Assembly: GCF_002117445.1 (NCBI RefSeq)
Contig: NZ_CP019937.1
Location: 745,501-809,500, forward strand
DNA: 64,000 nucleotides
From: Ketogulonicigenium robustum
GTDB taxonomy: Bacteria; Pseudomonadota; Alphaproteobacteria; Rhodobacterales; Rhodobacteraceae
Reading direction: 5' to 3'
Below, one piece after another: positions 15,784 through 25,756 of the stretch. Position 1 is the first letter of the stretch, and each line of letters begins with the position of its first letter. The position numbers were made by a program, and so were the translations under genes. The notes beneath the pieces are model-generated. The model made no database searches. It was not told where the DNA came from and worked only from the letters and a program-made list of their open reading frames with translations.

Positions 15784-17127
15784 ATGTCACGCAAATACTT
15801 TGGCACGGATGGAATCCGCGGGCGATCGAACGCATGGCCGATGACGGCCGATATGGCGCTGCGCATCGGCGCGGCAGCGGGGCATTACTTCCGCGCGGCT
15901 GATCGCGGTGTCAGCCGCGTCGTGATCGGCAAAGATACGCGCCTGTCCGGTTATATGTTTGAAAACGCGCTGACCGCAGGGCTGACATCGACGGGCATGA
16001 ACGTGCTGTTGCTAGGGCCTGTGCCGACGCCTGCGGTGGGGGTGCTGACCCCCTCGATGCGGGCCGATGTGGGGATCATGATCTCGGCCAGCCACAACCC
16101 GCATTATGACAACGGGATCAAATTCTTCGGCCCGGACGGCTTCAAGCTGTCGGACGAGGCCGAGCTGGAGATTGAAGCCCTGATTGATGCCGGCGTGCCC
16201 AACGCCGCATCTGAGGATATCGGCCGTGCCAAGCGCATCGATGACGGCCGTTTTCGATATGCCGAACGGCTAAAGGCCGGACTGCCCGCCGGGTTCAGCC
16301 TGCGCGGCCTGAAAGTGGTGGTCGATAGTGCCAACGGTGCAGCCTACCGCGTCGCCCCCGATGTCCTGTGGGAGCTGGGCGCCGACGTCATCCCGCTGGG
16401 CACCACCCCGAACGGGTTGAACATCAACGATGGCTGCGGATCCACCCACCCCGAGGCCGCCGCCGCCGCCGTCGTGGCCCATGGGGCCGACGTGGGCATT
16501 TGTTTGGACGGTGACGCCGACCGGATCGTTATTATTGACGAGACGGGCCGCATTGCTGATGGGGACCAACTGCTGGCTCTATTCGCCGCCCGTTTGGCCG
16601 CGCGGGGCGCGCTGACGCAGGGTACTTTGGTGGCGACGGTCATGTCGAACATGGGGCTCGAAACCTTCTTGTCCGATCGTGGCCTGTCGCTGCTGCGCAC
16701 CCGCGTTGGCGACCGCTATGTGGTCGAGGAAATGCGCGCGCGCGGGCTGAATTTGGGGGGCGAGCAGTCAGGCCACATCGTGATGACCGATTATGCCACG
16801 ACCGGCGACGGGCTGCTGGCGGGGTTGCAGTTTCTGGCCGCCATGGCCCAAACCGACAAGCCGGCCAGCGCGCTGGCGCATCAGTTTGATCTGGTCCCGC
16901 AGCTACTGCGCAATGTCCGCTATGGCGCCGAAAGCGCCCCGCTGGATGATGCTACTGTGAAAGCGGCCATTGCCGCAGCCGAGGCGCGCCTGCAGGGCAA
17001 CGGCCGGTTGCTGATCCGCAAGTCGGGCACCGAGCCGTTGATCCGCGTGATGGCCGAAAGCGTCGATCCTGCCGTGGCCGAAGCCGTGGTCGGCGACATC
17101 GTCGCGGCGGTCGAGCAAGCGGCCTGA
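15784..17127 (+). CDS. glmM: Phosphoglucosamine mutase
   Basis: A 447-residue alpha-D-phosphohexomutase that converts glucosamine-6-phosphate to glucosamine-1-phosphate for UDP-GlcNAc, peptidoglycan and lipid A synthesis. The N-terminus reads [10 protein letters not shown]. The phosphoserine loop is ISASHNP (Ser103). The metal loop is DGDADR (about 239-244), and the C-terminal phosphate-binding loop is [12 protein letters not shown]. The length is normal for the family. The ATG at 15784 follows AGAGGCAG. It overlaps the downstream acetyltransferase gene by one base (TGATG). Confidence 0.97.
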   Translation: MSRKYFGTDGIRGRSNAWPMTADMALRIGAAAGHYFRAADRGVSRVVIGKDTRLSGYMFENALTAGLTSTGMNVLLLGPVPTPAVGVLTPSMRADVGIMISASHNPHYDNGIKFFGPDGFKLSDEAELEIEALIDAGVPNAASEDIGRAKRIDDGRFRYAERLKAGLPAGFSLRGLKVVVDSANGAAYRVAPDVLWELGADVIPLGTTPNGLNINDGCGSTHPEAAAAAVVAHGADVGICLDGDADRIVIIDETGRIADGDQLLALFAARLAARGALTQGTLVATVMSNMGLETFLSDRGLSLLRTRVGDRYVVEEMRARGLNLGGEQSGHIVMTDYATTGDGLLAGLQFLAAMAQTDKPASALAHQFDLVPQLLRNVRYGAESAPLDDATVKAAIAAAEARLQGNGRLLIRKSGTEPLIRVMAESVDPAVAEAVVGDIVAAVEQAA

Positions 17128-17540
17128 TGCGGTTCTTGCCCGCGCGGGCCGATGATGGCCCGCGACTGGCCGACCTGCGCGCCGCAGCGATGCGGCCCAG
17201 CCTAGAGGCGGTCGGGCGGTTCGACCCCGACCGCGCGCGGCGGCGGTTGCTGGATAGTTTTGACCCCGATGCGACGCTGCTCATTTATATTGGGGCGCTT
17301 GCGGGCTTTTTGGTGCTGCGCCAGTGCGACGATCACCTGCTGCTAGATCATTTCTACCTGTCTGCCTCCTATCAGGGCCAAGGTTGGGGGCGCGCGGTGA
17401 TCGAACATTTGCAAGCGCAAGGGCAGGTCATCCGCCTGACCGCGCTGGAAGGCAGTGCCGCAAGCCGGTTTTACCAGCGCTGCGGGTTTCGCATTCTGTC
17501 GTCCGACGGCATCGACAGCCAAATGGAATGGACACCGTAA
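17127..17540 (+). CDS. GNAT-family N-acetyltransferase
   Basis: A 137-residue cytosolic protein with the GNAT fold. The acetyl-CoA loop is approximated by SYQGQGWGRAVIEHLQAQG (about 78-96). The C-terminal ASRFYQRCGFRIL is typical of motif B. The substrate cannot be predicted. Its start overlaps the glmM stop, so it is co-translated with that gene. The convergent ilvC gene ends 35 bp away behind a shared hairpin. Confidence 0.85.
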   Translation: MRFLPARADDGPRLADLRAAAMRPSLEAVGRFDPDRARRRLLDSFDPDATLLIYIGALAGFLVLRQCDDHLLLDHFYLSASYQGQGWGRAVIEHLQAQGQVIRLTALEGSAASRFYQRCGFRILSSDGIDSQMEWTP

Positions 17541-17547
17541 AAGAAAA

Positions 17548-17566
17548 GGGGCGCCACTGGCGCCCC
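17548..17566. terminator. Hairpin between GNAT and ilvC
   Basis: GGGGCGCC-ACT-GGCGCCCC forms an 8-bp stem between two convergent genes. It is preceded by an A-rich run and followed by TTGCGGTTTT, so it can serve in either direction as an intrinsic terminator. Confidence 0.75.
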
Positions 17567-17574
17567 TTGCGGTT

Positions 17575-18729
<1,155 letters not shown>

Positions 18730-18742
18730 TTATGGATTAGTC

Positions 18743-19198
18743 ATGCTTGATGATGTTGACCGTAAGATTTTACGATTATTACAAGATGATCCGTCTTTAA
18801 GTAATAATGATTTAGCAGACCGCGCGGGCAGCACCGCCCAATCGGTCTGGCGCCGCTTGGAACGGTTGCGCGAATCCGGCGTTCTGGCGGGGCAGGTGGC
18901 GGTGATCAACTGGCACGCACTGGGCTACGAGGTCGAGGTGTCGTTGCGCATCACGCTGGACAAGACCCAGCCCCGAGCCTTCGAAGAATTCACCGCTGCC
19001 GCCCGCCTTGTTCCCGAGGTGATCGAGATTCAGACCTTCCTCGGGCGGGTCGATTTGCGGCTGTCGGTCATCGCGCGGTCGCTGCGCGATTATCAGGCCA
19101 TCTACCACGATCGCATCATCACGCTGCCCCACCTGCAAGAGATCGAGGCGTTGGTCACCATCGCGCAGATCAAGAATGACGAAAGCCTGCCGCTATGA
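18743..19198 (+). CDS. Lrp/AsnC-family transcriptional regulator 1
   Basis: A 151-residue regulator with an N-terminal helix-turn-helix (about 1-60, DRKILRLLQDDPSLSNNDLADRAG, QSVWRRLERLRESGVL) and a C-terminal RAM/ACT-like effector domain. Family members sense amino acids, commonly leucine. The location next to ilvC suggests control of branched-chain amino acid genes. The first 25 codons are strikingly AT-rich and encode all six leucines with CTT or TTA (five TTA), unlike the rest of the gene. Its stop overlaps the next start (ATGA). Confidence 0.92.
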   Translation: MLDDVDRKILRLLQDDPSLSNNDLADRAGSTAQSVWRRLERLRESGVLAGQVAVINWHALGYEVEVSLRITLDKTQPRAFEEFTAAARLVPEVIEIQTFLGRVDLRLSVIARSLRDYQAIYHDRIITLPHLQEIEALVTIAQIKNDESLPL

Positions 19199-19650
19199 TT
19201 GATATCGACGCGACCGACCGTCAGATCCTGCGGATGTTGTCCCAGGACGCGACCCAGCCCGCCAGCGAAATTGGTCGGAGACTGGGCCTGTCGCAGCCCG
19301 CTGCTTGGCGCCGGATCAATCGCTTGCAGCAAGCGGGCGCTATCGCGGGCCGGCGTCTGGTGCTGGATAAAGAGGCGCTGGGCTTTGGGGTGACCGTTTT
19401 CTTGGGCATCAAACTGGCCGCACGGGGCCGTGTCGGGGTCGAGGAGTTTGAGCGGGCGGTGTCCGCCATCCGCGAAGTGCAGTTGGTCGAACACGTGCTG
19501 GGCCTGTTCGATTATCGCCTGCGCGTGGTCGCGCGCGATCTGGCCGATTTTGAACGCGTGCTGCGGCGTCGCATTTTGACCCTGCCCGGTGTCGACACGG
19601 TCGAGGCGAACGTTTTGCTGTCGGAGGAACGCCTGCCGGGCCCGCTTTAG
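19195..19650 (+). CDS. Lrp/AsnC-family transcriptional regulator 2
   Basis: A 151-residue Lrp/AsnC protein, a paralogue of the gene just upstream with which it overlaps by four bases. It has an HTH (DRQILRMLSQDATQPASEIGRRLGLSQPAAWRRINRL) and a C-terminal effector domain (VREVQ-like strand, VEHVLGLFDYRLRVVARDL). Codon use is GC-rich from the first codon, in contrast to its neighbour. Two co-translated paralogues could form mixed oligomers. The stop shares bases with the stop of the convergent UbiH-like gene (TTAG). Confidence 0.92.
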   Translation: MIDIDATDRQILRMLSQDATQPASEIGRRLGLSQPAAWRRINRLQQAGAIAGRRLVLDKEALGFGVTVFLGIKLAARGRVGVEEFERAVSAIREVQLVEHVLGLFDYRLRVVARDLADFERVLRRRILTLPGVDTVEANVLLSEERLPGPL

Positions 19651-20828
19651 CGCGCGCCCAGCCCCAAGCGCATAAGCCCGTGGCGAATAACGCGCGGCCC
19701 GTGGATCGCGCGCAGCCCCTGCGCCCGCAGCGCGCCGATACCGTGCAGCCCCGCGATCGAGGCGTGGTTCAGCGCGGCGACGCCTGCCATGCGCAGCGCA
19801 ACCTCGGGCGCGCGGCGGCGGGCATAGGTTTGCAGCATCCTTGCGCCGCCAAGGCCTGCGGGCGCGGCAACGGCCAGATCCAGCAGCACAGCCAGATCGG
19901 CCAGCGACATGTTCAACCCCTGCGCGCCGATGGGCGGCAGCACATGGGCAGCCTCGGCCATCAGGGCCACGCGGTCAGCCGTTAGTGCAGTGGCGCGCTG
20001 CGCGATGATGGGCCATAGCTGCCTGCGCGAGGCGAGATTAAGCGTGCCCAACACATCCGCCGACCGGTCCTGCGCGGCCGCGATAAAGGCCGCATCGTCC
20101 AGCGCCATCAGCGCCTCGGCCTGCGGGCCGCGATCCATCCAGACGACAGAAGAACAAGGCTGCCCGTCCAGATCGGGCAGGGGCACCAAGGTGAAGGGGC
20201 CACCGCTGCGGTGCACCTCGATCGAGACGTTGTCATGGGGAATGCTGTGCGTGACCGCGAAGACGACGGCTTTTTGGGCAAAACTGCTGCGATGCAGACC
20301 GATGCCCGCCGCCTGTCGCACAGCCGATTGCCGCCCGTCGGCACCGATCAGCAGGCGCGCGCGGACGGATCTGTCCGACAACGTGACCTGAACCTGCGCG
20401 TCCTGCGCCAGATGGCTGCGATAGCTGGTGCCGAACAGCACGGTCACATGGGGCAGTGCTGCGATGCGGGCCAGCAGTTTGTCGCGCAGCAGGGTGTTGG
20501 GGAAGTTCCAGCCGAAGGGACGGTCGGAAATCTCGTCCGACACGAAATCGGCGCTGACGGACGGTGTGCGCGCGGCATCGACAATGCGCATCACCCGCAG
20601 CGGCGCAGCGTCGGACGCGATCAGCGGCCAGACGCCCGCGCGGTCCAGCAGGGCTTGGGCTGGTTGCAAAAAGGCGGTCGTGCGCATGTCGCGCGGCGCG
20701 TTTACATTCGACGTTGGCGCGGGGCCCGGGTCGGCCAGCAGTACTGAAAAACCCGCCGTTCCAAAGGCCGCAGCGGCGGTCAGGCCTGCAACACCGGCGC
20801 CCGCAATGACGATATCCACCTGTTCCAT
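19647..20828 (-). CDS. ubiH: UbiH/UbiF/COQ6-type FAD-dependent hydroxylase
   Basis: A 393-residue flavoprotein monooxygenase. An N-terminal dinucleotide-binding motif (VIAGAGVAGLTAAAAF), a central ARLLIGADGRQSAVR (DG motif), and a C-terminal ALMAEAAHVLPPIGAQGLNMSLADLAVL are present. The last matches the family GDAAH region with Glu-Ala for Gly-Asp. The family hydroxylates the ubiquinone ring; which position is modified cannot be told. The ATG at 20828 overlaps the stop of the upstream nucleotidase gene (TGATG), so the two form a small operon. Confidence 0.85.
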   Translation of the reverse strand: MEQVDIVIAGAGVAGLTAAAAFGTAGFSVLLADPGPAPTSNVNAPRDMRTTAFLQPAQALLDRAGVWPLIASDAAPLRVMRIVDAARTPSVSADFVSDEISDRPFGWNFPNTLLRDKLLARIAALPHVTVLFGTSYRSHLAQDAQVQVTLSDRSVRARLLIGADGRQSAVRQAAGIGLHRSSFAQKAVVFAVTHSIPHDNVSIEVHRSGGPFTLVPLPDLDGQPCSSVVWMDRGPQAEALMALDDAAFIAAAQDRSADVLGTLNLASRRQLWPIIAQRATALTADRVALMAEAAHVLPPIGAQGLNMSLADLAVLLDLAVAAPAGLGGARMLQTYARRRAPEVALRMAGVAALNHASIAGLHGIGALRAQGLRAIHGPRVIRHGLMRLGLGAR

Positions 20829-21499
20829 CACACCCCCCGGTGCAAATCGGCCAAAAAGTGGCCGACGTCACTGACCTCGTAATCGACATGCGGGCCGCTT
20901 TCGGCGCCGCCCACCAGCACGGTGCGCATGCCCAGTTGATGGGGCACGATCAGGTTGCGCGGGTCGTCCTCGAACATGGCGGCGCGGCGCGGATCGAAGC
21001 CCGTGGCGGCAATGACCGACTGATACGCCGCAGCCTCGGGCTTGGGGCGGTAGTCAGTTTCGCTGATGCCGTAGACGCCTTCGAACAGGTCGGCAAGGCC
21101 GCGTGCCGCCAGCACCTTCTGGGCATAGCCGCGTGCGGCGTTTGTGAAGACGATCTTGCGTCCGGGTAGCGCGCGAATGTCGGCAGCCAGCTGAACGTCA
21201 GCGCAAAGACACGAAAAATCAATATCATGCACCTCGTCCAGGAATGGCTCGGGGGCGATGTGGTGTTCGCTCATCAGACCGGCCAGCGTGGTGCCATAGC
21301 GGTGCCAATAGCTGTCACGCAGCAGGTCAGCCTCGTCCGCCCCGACCGAAAGCTCGCGCATCACATAGTCGCGCATGCGCAGCCTGATCTGGTCGAACAG
21401 CGTCGCTTCGGGCGGATAGAGGGTGTTGTCGAGGTCGAAGACCCAAGTATCGACGGTGTCCATCTGCATGCGCAATCGGGATAAGGGCTGAGCGGTCAT
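20828..21499 (-). CDS. Pyrimidine 5'-nucleotidase (HAD superfamily)
   Basis: A 223-residue HAD hydrolase of the SDT1/pyrimidine 5'-nucleotidase subgroup. It shows motif I FDLDNTLYPPE (Asp at about 21 and 23), motif II VFTNAARGYAQKVL, and motif III/IV KPEAAAYQ and MFEDDPRNL. It should dephosphorylate pyrimidine nucleotides or similar small phosphates in the cytosol. The ATG at 21499 gives MTAQPLSRL, with only a weak AGGTG upstream; an internal Met about ten codons later is possible. It is divergent from a GntR gene. Confidence 0.85.
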   Translation of the reverse strand: MTAQPLSRLRMQMDTVDTWVFDLDNTLYPPEATLFDQIRLRMRDYVMRELSVGADEADLLRDSYWHRYGTTLAGLMSEHHIAPEPFLDEVHDIDFSCLCADVQLAADIRALPGRKIVFTNAARGYAQKVLAARGLADLFEGVYGISETDYRPKPEAAAYQSVIAATGFDPRRAAMFEDDPRNLIVPHQLGMRTVLVGGAESGPHVDYEVSDVGHFLADLHRGV

Positions 21500-21550
21500 G
21501 GCACCTGTGCTAGTAGCGAGGGAACACGAAGGCAAGCCAGAAAGGGCGGG

Positions 21551-21579
21551 TTGATTGGGGGCGGGCCGTCGCCTAATAC
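21551..21579 (+). promoter_or_regulatory. Promoter of the GntR gene
   Basis: TTGATT (21551-21556) and TAATAC (21574-21579) are separated by 17 bp and lie 20 bp before the gntR start codon. Confidence 0.5.
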
Positions 21580-21598
21580 TGCGACAAAGGGGATCAAT

Positions 21599-22255
21599 AT
21601 GACCGAAGTGAAGGCAAATCAGGGTGATGCCTATGGGCAGATCCTGGAAGCGATTGATAGCGGCATCTATCGCCCCGGTGACCGGCTGGTCGAGAACGAG
21701 TTGGCCGAGCGTTTCGGTATGTCGCGCACCCCCATCCGCGAGGCATTGCAACGCCTCGAAACGCAATCGCTTTTGACGCGTGATGGGCGGTCGTTGATTG
21801 TCGCGTCGCTGGACCACAATCAACTGTCCGAGCTGTACACCGTGCGCGGCGCGCTCGAGGGGCTTGCCGCGCGTCTGGCGTCGCGCCACGCCACCCCCGA
21901 GGAAGTGCGCGTCCTGCGCGAGATGCTGGAGGCCGATCGCGCGTTGGTGGATGACCCCAAAGCCCTGTCGCGCGCGAACCGCCGCTTTCACCGGCAGATC
22001 CATCTGGCGTCGCACAACCGGTTTCTTGTGCAGCAGCTTGACCTCGTCCACCGTTCAATGGCGCTGCTGGCCAGCACCTCGCTAGAGGTTGAGGGGCGTA
22101 GCCGCGACACGATGGACGAGCACGAACAGATCGTCGCCGCGATCGAGGCGGGCGATAGCGACACCGCCGAAGCCGCGCTGCGCGAGCATATCTCGCGCGC
22201 GTTCCGTACGCGGCTGAAAGTTGATGCGCTGAAGACCGAGAAGGCATCGATTTAA
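21599..22255 (+). CDS. GntR-family regulator with FCD domain
   Basis: A 218-residue transcription factor. The N-terminal winged helix (about 10-75) contains YRPGDRLVENELAERFGMSRTPIREALQRLE. The remainder is an all-helical FCD effector domain with the metal-coordinating pattern around NRRFHRQIHLASHN and the C-terminal EHEQIVAAIEAGDSDTAEAALREHI. Such regulators usually respond to carboxylic acids or sugars acids. No adjacent catabolic operon reveals the ligand; the divergent nucleotidase gene is the nearest candidate target. AAAGGGG precedes the ATG. Confidence 0.9.
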   Translation: MTEVKANQGDAYGQILEAIDSGIYRPGDRLVENELAERFGMSRTPIREALQRLETQSLLTRDGRSLIVASLDHNQLSELYTVRGALEGLAARLASRHATPEEVRVLREMLEADRALVDDPKALSRANRRFHRQIHLASHNRFLVQQLDLVHRSMALLASTSLEVEGRSRDTMDEHEQIVAAIEAGDSDTAEAALREHISRAFRTRLKVDALKTEKASI

Positions 22256-22266
22256 GGCGTTTAAGG

Positions 22267-23916
22267 CTAGGCTCGCGGCGGGGCATAGAAGCCGTGCCGC
22301 GTTTTGTCCCAGTAGTGCGGGCGTTTTACCATTTCCCACAGCGCCTTGATCAGCGCGGCGGTTGCCAGCGGGAAGTACAGGTGCATCAGCGGGGACCATG
22401 GGATCAACCCGCATTTGCCCGCCCTTTTCGCGCCGATGGTGTATGTCACCAGCTGCACCGCCTCGGCCGCGAAAAAGGCGATGGCGGTTGCCCGCAGCAG
22501 GTCGGGCGCGACGAAGCGGGTCAGCGGATGCGGCAGGCCCAGAACAATCAGCCACATCGACCAAAGCAGCGGCGCCAGCAGCGTCTGCACCAGCATGCCG
22601 ATCAGCATGATTTGTAAAACGCCAAAGCGTATCGGCCCGATGTCGCGCAGCAGGGCGGCAGGGTCGCGCATCTGCGCCGCCCAAGTCATCGCAAAGCCTT
22701 TCAACCAACGCGATCGCTGCTTGACCCACGGCCAGAGGCGGCCGTTCGCCTCTTCCTGCGTGGTAATGTCGATGATCTGGGTGCGGTAGCCTGCGCGGGC
22801 GATGCGGATGCCCAGATCAGCGTCCTCGGTCACGTTATGGGCATCCCAGCCGTGCAGCGCGCGGATGGCGGTGTCGCGCAAAAACAGCGTCGTCCCGCCC
22901 AGCGGCACGACCATCCCCATGCGCCCCAGACCCGGCAGGAACAGGCGGAACCACACCGCATATTCCAAGGTGAAGCAGCGCGTCAGGAAATTCGCGCTGG
23001 CGTTGAAGTAGTCGAGCTTGCCTTGCAGACACACGACATTGGCGGGGCGGGCGGCAAATTCGGCAGCAACCCGGCGCAGGTGGTCGGGGGCGGGGTTATC
23101 TTCGGCGTCATAGATGCCGATGATGCTGCCGCGCGCCAGCGGTAAGGCATAGTTCATCGCACGTGGCTTGGTGCGGATGGTGCCTGCGGGCACCTCGATC
23201 ACGCGCACCCACGGCGGCAGGGTGGTGCGCGCCAGTGCGGCGCGGGTGGTCGCGTCGTGATCCTCGGTCAGCAGGCAAAGGTCCAGTTTGTGGCGCGGGT
23301 AGTCTAGCGCGGACATGCGCGTCAGCAGGTGACTGGCGATGTCCTCCTCGAATAGCAGGGGCACGAACAGGGTGAAGACGGGCAGGGCATCGTCCGCCAA
23401 TGCGGTTGCGGGGGGCGGTGTGCGGCCCGCGGCCACCGCGCAGGTGAATTTTAGCAGTGCGTTTGCGATACAAAGGACGGCAGCAACCAAACAAAGCGCG
23501 GCAAAAACGGCCGAAGGGGCCAGCGCCAGCAGCGCCACCACGGCCAGCGCCGTCATCTGCAACCCGAACGACTGTTGTATCGGCCGGCAGCTTTGATCGC
23601 GCGGTAGCAACGTTTCGGCGCGCGCGACTGTGGCTTGCTGCAAAAGGGGCAGTAGTTCTTGGTCGAACTGGTCTGGCGCGACGGGGCAAATGGCGACCTG
23701 CCCGAAGACCTGCCGAAGCCGCGCCTGCGTGGCCTTGCCTGCATTGCCGCGCGCGGCCACGACGGTCACCGCGCCCTGCTGTTGCCATGGCAGCACGCGG
23801 TGGGTCAGCGCATCCGATGCGCCCATCCGCGCCAGTAGGGTGTAATCCGGCGACGGCCCCGGCAAAAGCCCACCGATCAGCGACTGGCCGACCGGCGCGA
23901 GAGTGTGTTCTTGCAT
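22267..23916 (-). CDS. Family 2 glycosyltransferase, membrane-bound
   Basis: A 549-residue processive-type glycosyltransferase. Residues 1-115 form an N-terminal soluble region resembling those of XagB-like exopolysaccharide synthases. Two hydrophobic segments follow at about 118-160. The GT-A catalytic domain carries TEDHD, DAEDNP, TEDADLG and the QRSRW (400-404) acceptor-site motif. Several C-terminal helices complete it. The product is unknown; cellulose-like or other extracellular polysaccharide is plausible. No ribosome-binding site can precede the ATG at 23914-23916, because the carA terminator stem ends three bases upstream. Met31 is an alternative start. Confidence 0.85.
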   Translation of the reverse strand: MQEHTLAPVGQSLIGGLLPGPSPDYTLLARMGASDALTHRVLPWQQQGAVTVVAARGNAGKATQARLRQVFGQVAICPVAPDQFDQELLPLLQQATVARAETLLPRDQSCRPIQQSFGLQMTALAVVALLALAPSAVFAALCLVAAVLCIANALLKFTCAVAAGRTPPPATALADDALPVFTLFVPLLFEEDIASHLLTRMSALDYPRHKLDLCLLTEDHDATTRAALARTTLPPWVRVIEVPAGTIRTKPRAMNYALPLARGSIIGIYDAEDNPAPDHLRRVAAEFAARPANVVCLQGKLDYFNASANFLTRCFTLEYAVWFRLFLPGLGRMGMVVPLGGTTLFLRDTAIRALHGWDAHNVTEDADLGIRIARAGYRTQIIDITTQEEANGRLWPWVKQRSRWLKGFAMTWAAQMRDPAALLRDIGPIRFGVLQIMLIGMLVQTLLAPLLWSMWLIVLGLPHPLTRFVAPDLLRATAIAFFAAEAVQLVTYTIGAKRAGKCGLIPWSPLMHLYFPLATAALIKALWEMVKRPHYWDKTRHGFYAPPRA

Positions 23917-23919
23917 GAA

Positions 23920-23951
23920 AAAGGCTCGCCACGACGTTGCGGCGAGCCTTT
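23920..23951 (-). terminator. Intrinsic terminator of carA
   Basis: On the minus strand an 11-bp stem AAAGGCTCGCC / GGCGAGCCTTT with a 10-nt loop is followed by more T. It lies 38 bp after the carA stop and directly against the start codon of the glycosyltransferase gene. Confidence 0.85.
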
Positions 23952-23989
23952 CAGAAACTGGTTAATGAATGGTGAATAACCGTAAGAGA

Positions 23990-25150
23990 TCAAACGGCTT
24001 TCTGACGATCCATCGCATCGGCAAAACGCTCGAACAGGTAGTAGCTGTCTTGCGGGCCGGGGCTGGCTTCGGGGTGGTATTGCACCGAGAATACAGGACG
24101 ATCCAGCATGCGAATGCCGCAGTTCGAGCCGTCAAACAGGCTGACGTGCGTTTCGATCACGCCTTCGGGCAGGGTCTGGCTGTCAACGGTGAAGCCGTGG
24201 TTCATCGAGGTGATCTCGACCTTGCCGGTTTCCACGTCTTTCACGGGGTGGTTCGCGCCGTGGTGGCCGTGGTTCATTTTGACGGTCTTTGCGCCCAGCG
24301 CCAGCGCCAGCATCTGGTGCCCAAGGCAGATGCCGAACAGCGGCACGGTGCTGTTTTGCAAAACGCCTTGGATCATCGGCACGGCATAGGCGCCGGTGGC
24401 AGCCGGATCGCCCGGGCCGTTCGACAGGAAGACGCCATCGGGGTTCAGCGCCAGCACGTCTTCGGCTGTCGCGGTCGCGGGCAGCACGGTCACGTCACAA
24501 CCGGCCGAGGCCAAGCAACGCAGGATGTTGCGCTTGGCACCATAGTCGATGGCGACAACCTTGTGGCGGGCGGCGGTTTGCGGGGCGTACCCCTCGGGCC
24601 AAGCCCAACGCATTTCGTTCCACGTATAGCTTTGGGCGCAGGTCACGTCCTTGGCCAGATCCAGACCGACCAGACCTTGGAAGCCGCGGGCGGCGGCGAC
24701 CAGTGCTTCGACGTCGAAGTTGCCATCGGGGTCATGGGCAAGGGCGACGTGCGGCGCGCCTTGCTGGCGGATGGCGCGGGTCAGGCGGCGGGTGTCGATG
24801 CCGCCCATACCGATGCGGCCCTTTTTTTCCAGCCACACATGCAGATCACCTTGCGAGCGCCAGTTCGACGGCTCGGTCGGGTCCCATTTCACGATCATGC
24901 CGGCGGCGACAGGATCGCCTGTCTCGTCATCCTCGGCGGTGGTTCCGGTATTGCCCACGTGAGGGAAAGTGAAGGTCACAACCTGACCCGCATAGGACGG
25001 GTCGGTCATGATTTCCTGATAGCCCGTCATCGCCGTGTTGAAGCACAGCTCGGCCGTGGTTTGGCCTGTCGCCCCAAAACCGAAGCCGTAAAAGACGGTG
25101 CCATCTGCCAAAGCTAGGCAGGCCGTCGGTTTCTTGGCAGTGATCGGCAT
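23990..25150 (-). CDS. carA: Carbamoyl-phosphate synthase small subunit
   Basis: A 386-residue glutaminase subunit that delivers ammonia to CarB for carbamoyl phosphate, feeding arginine and pyrimidine synthesis. It has the N-terminal CPSase small-chain domain (LALADGTVFYG, NTAMTGYQEIMTDPSYAGQ). The class I glutamine amidotransferase triad is present: Cys275 (GICLGHQ), His359 and Glu361 (YHPEAS). The length is standard. It is transcribed alone from a promoter divergent to the YqeY gene; carB is not in the window. Confidence 0.98.
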   Translation of the reverse strand: MPITAKKPTACLALADGTVFYGFGFGATGQTTAELCFNTAMTGYQEIMTDPSYAGQVVTFTFPHVGNTGTTAEDDETGDPVAAGMIVKWDPTEPSNWRSQGDLHVWLEKKGRIGMGGIDTRRLTRAIRQQGAPHVALAHDPDGNFDVEALVAAARGFQGLVGLDLAKDVTCAQSYTWNEMRWAWPEGYAPQTAARHKVVAIDYGAKRNILRCLASAGCDVTVLPATATAEDVLALNPDGVFLSNGPGDPAATGAYAVPMIQGVLQNSTVPLFGICLGHQMLALALGAKTVKMNHGHHGANHPVKDVETGKVEITSMNHGFTVDSQTLPEGVIETHVSLFDGSNCGIRMLDRPVFSVQYHPEASPGPQDSYYLFERFADAMDRQKAV

Positions 25151-25192
25151 GGCGCGACTCCGTTTTCCTGAACCGTTAGATAAATCGTCGGG

Positions 25193-25221
25193 TACCTAGT
25201 GCTGTAGGGCGTCGGGGTCAA
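25193..25221 (-). promoter_or_regulatory. Promoter of carA
   Basis: On the minus strand TTGACC (25221-25216), 17 bp, TAGGTA (25198-25193), about 40 bp before the carA start codon. Confidence 0.6.
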
Positions 25222-25238
25222 GCGAAAGCCGTGCGCTT

Positions 25239-25267
25239 TTGACCTTTCACATGCGGCACCCTATCTA
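25239..25267 (+). promoter_or_regulatory. Promoter of the YqeY gene
   Basis: TTGACC (25239-25244), 17 bp, TATCTA (25262-25267), 30 bp before the start codon. The hexamers are identical to those of the copA promoter but with standard spacing. Confidence 0.65.
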
Positions 25268-25297
25268 GAATGCGACATTGGATGAAAGGACACAGCC

Positions 25298-25753
25298 ATG
25301 GACCTGCGCGAGACACTGAACGCCGCCCTGAAAGAGGCGATGCGCGCGCGTGATACGGCCCGTTTGTCGACCCTGCGCCTGATCAGCGCGGCCATCAAAG
25401 ACCGCGAAATCGCCGCGCGCGGCGAGGGGGCCGAGGTGACCGACGCCGACATCATCGCCTTGATGGGCAAGATGGTCCGCCAGCGGCAGGAAAGTGCAAC
25501 CGTATACGACACAGGCAACCGCCCCGAGCTGGCCGCGAAAGAACGGGCCGAAGTGGCCGTGATCGAGACGTTTTTGCCGCGCCAGCTGTCGGATGACGAA
25601 ACGCAAGCCGCGATTGCGGATGCCATTACGGCTGTTTCTGCGGCCAGCCTGCGCGATATGGGCAAGGTGATGGCGCATCTGCGGGCCGCGCATGCGGGGC
25701 AAATGGATTTTGGTAAAGCCGGCGCGCTGATCAAGGCGCAGCTGCAGGGGTAA
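25298..25753 (+). CDS. GatB/YqeY domain-containing protein
   Basis: A 151-residue helical protein equal to the stand-alone YqeY family. It corresponds to the C-terminal tRNA-interacting domain of GatB amidotransferase. Characteristic stretches are STLRLISAAIKDREIAARG and VAVIETFLPRQLSDDE with the final MGKVMAHLRAAHAGQMD. Its role is not established; a tRNA-related function has been proposed from the GatB relation. AAAGGA precedes the ATG. An LLM oxidoreductase gene follows after three bases. Confidence 0.92.
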   Translation: MDLRETLNAALKEAMRARDTARLSTLRLISAAIKDREIAARGEGAEVTDADIIALMGKMVRQRQESATVYDTGNRPELAAKERAEVAVIETFLPRQLSDDETQAAIADAITAVSAASLRDMGKVMAHLRAAHAGQMDFGKAGALIKAQLQG

Positions 25754-25756
25754 GAC

